Shown piece after piece: positions 6,501 through 10,820 of a stretch of 10,820 nucleotides of DNA. The position numbers and the translations under genes are program-made. Under the pieces are notes generated by a model. That model was not told the DNA's origin, ran no database searches, and saw only the letters and a program-made list of their open reading frames with translations. Each line of letters opens with the position of its first letter. The stretch's first letter is position 1. This DNA comes from MGBC108787 sp964591225 (GTDB taxonomy: Bacteria > Bacillota_I > Bacilli_A > RF39 > UBA660), in NCBI GenBank assembly GCA_964591225.1, contig CAZQAO010000032.1, forward strand, positions 1 through 10,820. The letters are read 5' to 3'.

Positions 6501-8705
6501 ATGAGATTTAAAGTATCGCCGAAAGATTTTGTAATATTTATTATTTTTTGTATATTCTTATTGTATTTATGTGCGATTGCGGTATTAAATTTCACTTCTT
6601 TTTTCAATGATGGAACGTTTGCGGGTTTAAATCCTTTTCCTGCTTTTATCGGGGATAATTTAGCTTTAACCATTGGCATGTTTGCCGTAGCTTTAATTAT
6701 TATTTTTTCTTCCGTTTCTTCTTATATTTTTAGTAAAGAAAAAGGTCATGGATTTGGTCTTGATGTGAAAGAAAAAGAAGAAAAAGGCTACTCTAGATGG
6801 GCGAAAGAAAAAGAAATTAAAGAAGATAAAAATGTGGAACGGGTACTACCTAACAGCAATAAAGTTGATGCGGCGGGTATTCCCCTTATTAATAATGGTA
6901 AAGAAATATATGTCGATAATGGTGCCTACCACAGTTTAGTTCTCGGTACTACGGGTTCTGGTAAAACTGAAACAATTGTTAAACCGATGGTTAATCTTTT
7001 AGCTAAAAAAGGCGAGAGTATGATTATTACCGACCCTAAAGGCGAAATTTATAAATATAGTGCCGAGTATTTAAAAGAACAAGGATACAAAATTATTGTT
7101 TTAAATTTCCGGGATCCTCAAAATGGTAATGCCTGGAATCCGCTTACGTTGCCTTATAAATATTTTAAACAAGGCAATATTGATAAATCGACTGAGTTAT
7201 TAGATGACGTCGGAATGAATATCATAAGAGATCCCAATAATAAAGGAGAACCTTTTTGGGAGAATAGTGCCGCCGATTATTTTTCAGGTTTAGCTCTAGG
7301 TTTATTTTATGATGCTAAAGAAGAAGAAGTTAATTTAAATTCTATCAATTATATGAGTACTGTAGGAGAAGAAAGATTTACGACCGGAACTTATATAAAA
7401 GAATATTTTAATTTAAAGGGTGAGTCTTCTAGTCCTTATATCTTTGCTTCTAATACTATTAATGCCCCTAAAGATACGCAAGGAGGAATTACCTCTACCT
7501 TTAGACAAAAAATTCGGTTATTTTCTTCTCGGGAAATGTTAAGTGAAATGCTTTCTTATAGTGACTTTGATATGCGGGATATTGGGAAAGAAAAAACCGC
7601 CGTATTTATGATTATTCACGATGAAAAAACGACTTATCATAGTTTATTAACTATTTTTATTAAACAATGTTATGAAACCTTAATTGATGTAGCTCAAGAA
7701 AATGGTGGTAAATTACCATATCGGACTAATTTTATTCTAGATGAATTTGCTAATATGCCCCCTTTAAAAGATGTTGATTCCATGGTTTCCGCAGCCCGAA
7801 GCCGGGATATTCGTTTTACCTTTATTATTCAAAACTTTGCTCAATTAAATGATGTATATGGTAAAGAAGTAGCTGAAGTTATTAAGGGTAATTGTAATAA
7901 TTTAATTTATTTAATTAGTACCGAAATGGCAGCTCTTGAAGAAATTAGTAAAATGTGTGGGGAAGTAAAATCTAAAGATAAAGATAAAACTGCTTCTACA
8001 CCTTTAGTAACTGTTACCGATTTACAAAAATTAAAATTATTTGAAGCCATTATTATTAGACTACGTAAATATCCTTTTAAAACTAAATTAGAACCAGATT
8101 TTAAAATGGATTGGGGTATTGAAAGAAAGATGGCCGAATTGCCAACCCGCGAAATGCATCCAATTCAATTATTTGATTTAAAGAAATTTGTTACGGAAGA
8201 AAAAAGAAAAAGAATGATGGCTGACATGGATAAAAACAAAGATAATCCAGAATTAAATATGAATAGTTATCCAAATACTATGATGCCTAATCCGTTTTTA
8301 AATGGTATGCCCCAAAGTAATAATCCTTTTGCTAATCAAGTTAATAATAATCCCTTTTTAAAAAATGCCCCGATGACTAATGAAGATATTGATCGTATGA
8401 TTGCTGACATTGATAAAAAATTACAAGAGTTAGATGAAGAAGAAGCCAAAGAAAAAAGAAAGATGGAAAATAAAGGACCAGAACCAGTTAAAGAACTACC
8501 GAAATTAGAAGAAAATAAGAGTCCAGAAAAAGAACCTCAAAAACAACCGAAAAAAGAAAATCCTCCTGCTAAAAAAGCAGATGAACCTAAGAAAAAAGAA
8601 GAGAAAATACCTGATAAACCGAAAATAAATGTCGATGTTGATAGTGTTATAGTTAAAGATAATGTTATTACCGATGATGAATTTTTTGATGATTTCTTTA
8701 ATTAA
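6501..8705 (+). CDS. virD4: VirD4/TraG-family T4SS coupling ATPase with a long disordered tail
   Basis: A 734-residue coupling protein that brings substrate (DNA-relaxase complex or protein) to the secretion channel. Two N-terminal membrane helices are at about 10-29 and 54-77. Walker A is GTTGSGKT at 149-156, followed by the family-typical DPKGEIY segment. Walker B ends in DEF at 414-416, preceded by FIL. The SRDIRF...IIQNFAQL segment at 434-449 carries the conserved Gln444. The TraG/VirD4 motor is thus complete, ending near 570. Beyond it are three NPF triplets (597-599, 608-610, 617-619), a short Asp/Ile helix, a Lys/Pro/Glu-rich disordered stretch (about 645-705), and an acidic-aromatic end DDEFFDDFFN (725-734). 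Enterococcal PcfC-type coupling proteins lack such a tail as far as I know. The gene is the last of the secretion block and is followed by a terminator. The family is certain; the substrate is unknown. Confidence 0.95.
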   Translation: MRFKVSPKDFVIFIIFCIFLLYLCAIAVLNFTSFFNDGTFAGLNPFPAFIGDNLALTIGMFAVALIIIFSSVSSYIFSKEKGHGFGLDVKEKEEKGYSRWAKEKEIKEDKNVERVLPNSNKVDAAGIPLINNGKEIYVDNGAYHSLVLGTTGSGKTETIVKPMVNLLAKKGESMIITDPKGEIYKYSAEYLKEQGYKIIVLNFRDPQNGNAWNPLTLPYKYFKQGNIDKSTELLDDVGMNIIRDPNNKGEPFWENSAADYFSGLALGLFYDAKEEEVNLNSINYMSTVGEERFTTGTYIKEYFNLKGESSSPYIFASNTINAPKDTQGGITSTFRQKIRLFSSREMLSEMLSYSDFDMRDIGKEKTAVFMIIHDEKTTYHSLLTIFIKQCYETLIDVAQENGGKLPYRTNFILDEFANMPPLKDVDSMVSAARSRDIRFTFIIQNFAQLNDVYGKEVAEVIKGNCNNLIYLISTEMAALEEISKMCGEVKSKDKDKTASTPLVTVTDLQKLKLFEAIIIRLRKYPFKTKLEPDFKMDWGIERKMAELPTREMHPIQLFDLKKFVTEEKRKRMMADMDKNKDNPELNMNSYPNTMMPNPFLNGMPQSNNPFANQVNNNPFLKNAPMTNEDIDRMIADIDKKLQELDEEEAKEKRKMENKGPEPVKELPKLEENKSPEKEPQKQPKKENPPAKKADEPKKKEEKIPDKPKINVDVDSVIVKDNVITDDEFFDDFFN

Positions 8706-8732
8706 AGAAGATGTTTACCATCTCTTTTTTTT
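8704..8732 (+). terminator. Probable intrinsic terminator after VirD4
   Basis: AAAGAAGATG and CATCTCTTT can pair with one bulged A around a TTTAC loop, and a run of T follows (8725-8732). The hairpin overlaps the VirD4 stop codon. It marks the end of the secretion block. Confidence 0.65.
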
Positions 8733-8764
8733 GGCTCTGTTCATAAAATACAGTGGTGAAGTAG

Positions 8765-9025
8765 ATGAAAAGAATCGATTTAAATATTTATCGACCTGAT
8801 ATGGGAATATTAATTGATGTATCAGATGAAGAAACTTATAAAACTAAAAAAATTCCGGGCAGTATCAATATTCCTTATCAAAAATTATTATTAAATCATC
8901 AAGAACTTTTAGATAAAAATAAAAAATATTATATTATTTGTTCTAAAGGAATTCATAGTAGACAAGCAGTTAGTATCTTAGAATTTTATGGTTATGATGT
9001 TACCCAAGTAATTAGAAATAACTGA
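8765..9025 (+). CDS. Single-domain rhodanese-like sulfurtransferase
   Basis: An 86-residue cytoplasmic protein made of one compact rhodanese domain. It has the opening ILIDVSDEETY (15-25), the KKIPGSINIPY segment (28-38) equivalent to the usual His-Ile-Pro-Gly-Ala stretch, and an active loop CSKGIHSR (59-66) with Cys59 as the persulfide-carrying residue. The loop has the CxxG start and SR end typical of PspE/GlpE-like proteins. Such proteins move sulfane sulfur from a donor to an acceptor; the partner cannot be read from sequence. GGTGA at 8755-8759 precedes ATG 8765. I see no good promoter in the 59-base gap after the VirD4 terminator, so expression may depend on read-through or a weak promoter. 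It has no evident link to secretion and probably marks the return to ordinary chromosome. Confidence 0.88.
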   Translation: MKRIDLNIYRPDMGILIDVSDEETYKTKKIPGSINIPYQKLLLNHQELLDKNKKYYIICSKGIHSRQAVSILEFYGYDVTQVIRNN

Positions 9026-9066
9026 TGTCAAGAAAACAGGAATTTTAGATAATTTTTAAGACATTG

Positions 9067-9075
9067 TGGTATACT
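9067..9075 (+). promoter_or_regulatory. Extended -10 promoter for the VTT membrane protein
   Basis: TGG directly before TATACT (9070-9075) gives an extended -10 element. The -35 region is poor (TTTAGA or TAGATA near 9044-9051), as is usual for extended -10 promoters. Transcription would start near 9082, leaving only about ten bases before ATG 9092. Confidence 0.55.
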
Positions 9076-9091
9076 AATAAAGTGATTGCAT

Positions 9092-9676
9092 ATGATTGAA
9101 TTTATGAAAAATTTAGATGATATAATAAATACTTTTTTATTAAATATGGGAGTTTTTGGACCTATTTTAGGTTGTATCCTAATTCTTTTAGAATCTATTA
9201 TTCCTGTTCTTCCGCTTTTTGTTTTTATTACAATTAATTTTTTAGTCTTTGGTAATATTATTGGTTTTCTAATTTCTTGGTTTTTTACCGTTTTAGGATG
9301 TTTACTTTCTTTTTGGATTTTTAGAAAAAATATCAGGACCTGGTTTGAAGATAAAATAAAAAATCATCCTCGTTTTAAAAAGATTATGAAAATGATTGAT
9401 AAAATTAAATTAGAGCAATTGACAGTTATTATTGCTGTTCCTTTTACTCCCGCATTTATGATTAATATAGCAGCCGGTTTATCCAAAATGCCCGTTAAAA
9501 AATTTTTAGTAGCATTGTGTATTGGCAAAATATTTTTAGTTCTATTCTGGGGATTTGTTGGAACCAGTTTAATTCAAAGTCTTACGCATCCTGTAGCACT
9601 CATTAAAGTTATAGTTCTTTTAGTAGTTGCTTATGTACTAAGTAAATTTATTAGCAAAAAATTTAATTTTGATTAG
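9092..9676 (+). CDS. Small VTT/DedA-superfamily (TVP38-like) membrane protein
   Basis: A 194-residue integral membrane protein. Hydrophobic segments lie at about 20-33, 36-60, 57-77, 110-131, 136-156 and 168-187. Conserved-looking features are Glu34 followed by PxxP (38-41), Gly69 in the re-entrant-like second half, and VPFTPAFMINIAAGLS (116-131), which matches the signature of the VTT (SNARE-associated/TVP38/DedA) family. DedA-superfamily members are linked to lipid carrier flipping and membrane potential maintenance; the role of this short form is not known. The start at ATG 9092 is chosen because AGTGAT (9081-9086) matches the downstream half of the ribosome-site consensus; the TTG at 9086 overlaps that match. 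Its own promoter and terminator make it a single-gene unit. It is probably a housekeeping gene unrelated to the secretion block. Confidence 0.85.
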   Translation: MIEFMKNLDDIINTFLLNMGVFGPILGCILILLESIIPVLPLFVFITINFLVFGNIIGFLISWFFTVLGCLLSFWIFRKNIRTWFEDKIKNHPRFKKIMKMIDKIKLEQLTVIIAVPFTPAFMINIAAGLSKMPVKKFLVALCIGKIFLVLFWGFVGTSLIQSLTHPVALIKVIVLLVVAYVLSKFISKKFNFD

Positions 9677-9700
9677 ATAAATAAAGTATTTATCTTTTTT
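9675..9700 (+). terminator. Strong intrinsic terminator after the VTT gene
   Basis: AGATAAATA (9675-9683) and TATTTATCT (9687-9695) form a perfect nine-pair stem with an AAG loop, followed by five more T. It overlaps the last two bases of the VTT stop codon. The stem is entirely A-T except one G-C pair near its base. Confidence 0.8.
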
Positions 9701-9717
9701 ATTTTGGAAAAAAGGTA

Positions 9718-9726
9718 TGTTATAAT
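9718..9726 (+). promoter_or_regulatory. Extended -10 promoter for rmuC
   Basis: TGT followed by a perfect TATAAT (9721-9726) forms an extended -10 element 18 bases after the VTT terminator. The -35 region at about 9698-9703 (TTTATT) is weak and runs into the terminator T-tract. TTGGAA at 9704-9709 is too close to serve as -35. Confidence 0.6.
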
Positions 9727-9749
9727 AACCTATAAAGGAGAAAATAAAA

Positions 9750-10820
9750 ATGGAGTACATTATTATAGGATTATTAATTGTTATTATTCTTATGCTCATT
9801 ATCTTATTATTTAAGAAAAAAGATTCTAATGATATAACTGAGAGATTAGGGCGTTTTGAAGTAAATATTACAAAAGAAATAGGGGATTTTAAATTAAATT
9901 TTACGAATAATTTGCATAATGATTTTAATCAGTTAAATGAACAAATTGTTAATAAATTAAATTATATTCATGATAAAGTTAATGAAAGTCTAGACGATAA
10001 TTTTCAAAAGTCTAATAAAACTTTTACCAATATTTTAGAAAGATTATCAAAAATTGATGAAGCTCAAAAAAAGATTGATAGTTTATCTACCGAAATAGTT
10101 TCTTTACAAAGTGTTTTAACAGATAAAAAAACTAGAGGTATATATGGTGAAGTTAATTTAAATTATATTTTATCTAGTGTTTTCGGAGATAATGCTAAAG
10201 GTATTTATGAGTTACAACATAAATTATCTAATAATTGTATTGCTGATGCTATTTTGTATGCTCCGTCCCCTTTGGGAACTATTTGTATTGATTCTAAGTT
10301 TCCTCTTGAAAACTATCAAAAAATGACTGATAAAACTTTATCTAAAGAAACTCGTGATATAGCTGCCAAGCAATTTAAATTAGATGTTAAAAAACATATC
10401 GATGCTATTAGTAGTAAATATATTGTCCCTGGGGAAACTGCTGATGAAGCTATTCTTTTTTTACCAGCTGAAGCTATTTTTGCAGAATTAAATGCCTATC
10501 ATCCTGATTTAATAGAAGAAGCTTATAATAAAAAAGTATGGATTACTAGTCCCACAACTTTAATGAGTACTTTAACGACTATAAGTATGGTTTTAAAAAA
10601 TATGGAACGAGATAAATATGCCAAAGTTATTCATGATGAATTAAATAAATTATCTTATGAATTTGATCGTTATCGGGAACGTTGGGATAAACTATCACGA
10701 AGTATCGATACTGTTACTAAAGATGTTCGAGATATTAATATTACTACTGAAAAAATTACTAATCGTTTTAAATCTATAAATAGTGTCGATGTTAAAGAAA
10801 TCGAAAATAAAGAGACTGAT
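9750..10820 (+). CDS. rmuC: RmuC-family DNA recombination protein (3' end beyond the window)
   Basis: AAAGGAG at 9734-9740 precedes ATG 9750. The frame is open for all 357 codons to the window edge, so only the last few residues are probably missing. Residues 3-21 are a membrane anchor and about 28-125 a coiled coil. The RmuC core follows: DKKTRGIYGE (125-134), then the PD-(D/E)xK-like nuclease elements Asp166 and the DSKFP block with Asp181 and Lys183, and later an AILFLPAEA segment followed by SPTTLMSTL, both family signatures. RmuC proteins are predicted membrane-linked nucleases that limit recombination between inverted repeats and, in E. coli, restrict some mobile DNA. The end is basic and helical. 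It is transcribed from its own promoter. The family call is secure; the adjacency to the secretion locus may be chance. Confidence 0.93.
   Translation, partial: MEYIIIGLLIVIILMLIILLFKKKDSNDITERLGRFEVNITKEIGDFKLNFTNNLHNDFNQLNEQIVNKLNYIHDKVNESLDDNFQKSNKTFTNILERLSKIDEAQKKIDSLSTEIVSLQSVLTDKKTRGIYGEVNLNYILSSVFGDNAKGIYELQHKLSNNCIADAILYAPSPLGTICIDSKFPLENYQKMTDKTLSKETRDIAAKQFKLDVKKHIDAISSKYIVPGETADEAILFLPAEAIFAELNAYHPDLIEEAYNKKVWITSPTTLMSTLTTISMVLKNMERDKYAKVIHDELNKLSYEFDRYRERWDKLSRSIDTVTKDVRDINITTEKITNRFKSINSVDVKEIENKETD

Noticed and set aside
6446..6679. Open frame on the - strand over the VirD4 5' end
   Set aside because: It is antisense to the VirD4 membrane segments and its promoter region, with no ribosome site or recognisable product.
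9026..9066. Possible terminator after the rhodanese gene
   Set aside because: ATGTC near 9025 and GACAT near 9060 can pair, but the stem is only five pairs around a loop of about 30 bases with no T-run directly after it.
1..10820. CRISPR array, tRNA, rRNA, insertion sequence or attachment repeat
   Set aside because: Reading through found no regularly spaced repeats, no cloverleaf-like segment, no transposase or integrase motifs, and no convincing direct repeats in the gaps. A weak RNA structure could be missed by eye.
1..10820. Mycoplasma-type code with TGA read as tryptophan
   Set aside because: The long frames contain TGG for Trp and no internal TGA, while TGA closes the genes ending at 1782 and 9025. 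Neither of those two stops is decisive alone, because reading through would add only a few codons.

Overview
The window is strongly A+T-rich. All genes are on the + strand and tightly packed. They use clear Shine-Dalgarno sites (AGGAGG and its AGGTGAT extension), TATAAT-type promoters (two of them extended -10) and short U-tract terminators. TAA, TAG and TGA all serve as stops, and tryptophan is TGG wherever I can judge, so nothing suggests the Mycoplasma code. This fits a low-G+C Gram-positive (Bacilli or a gut relative of the Erysipelotrichales/RF39 type). The phylum-level call is fairly safe; the finer placement is a guess.

Positions 1-8705 are the 3' part of a Gram-positive type IV secretion (conjugation-type) locus. 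In order it holds: the C-terminal end of an Asn/Gln-rich protein (3-347); a soluble helical protein of unknown function (357-905); a VirB3/PrgI-like membrane protein (921-1235); a free-standing VirB4 N-domain-like protein (1219-1782); the VirB4 ATPase body (1779-3563); a membrane-anchored cell-wall enzyme with SpoIID-like, glucosaminidase-like and M15 peptidase modules (3583-5760); a putative lipoprotein with an additional C-terminal membrane helix (5776-6444); and a VirD4 coupling ATPase with a long disordered tail (6501-8705). The genes from the window start to 6444 have very short gaps or overlaps and look like one transcript. VirD4 appears to have its own promoter and ends in a terminator.

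The order resembles the prgH-prgI-prgJ-prgK-prgL block of enterococcal pCF10 followed by its coupling protein. The clearest differences are the two-gene VirB4, a different set of wall-enzyme modules in the PrgK position, and the unusual C-terminal tail of VirD4. In the inferred machine, the VirB3/VirB4 proteins and the VirB6-like candidate form the inner-membrane engine, the wall enzyme opens peptidoglycan, and VirD4 recruits substrate. No relaxase, integrase, VirB8-like protein or attachment site is visible here; they could lie upstream or be absent.

Positions 8706-10820 look like ordinary chromosome: a single-domain rhodanese (8765-9025), a small VTT/DedA-superfamily membrane protein (9092-9676) with its own extended -10 promoter and a strong terminator, and an RmuC-family protein (9750 to the window end), which has no stop before the edge. 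The direct junction between secretion genes and housekeeping-type genes leaves open whether this is the edge of an integrative element or a resident chromosomal secretion system.
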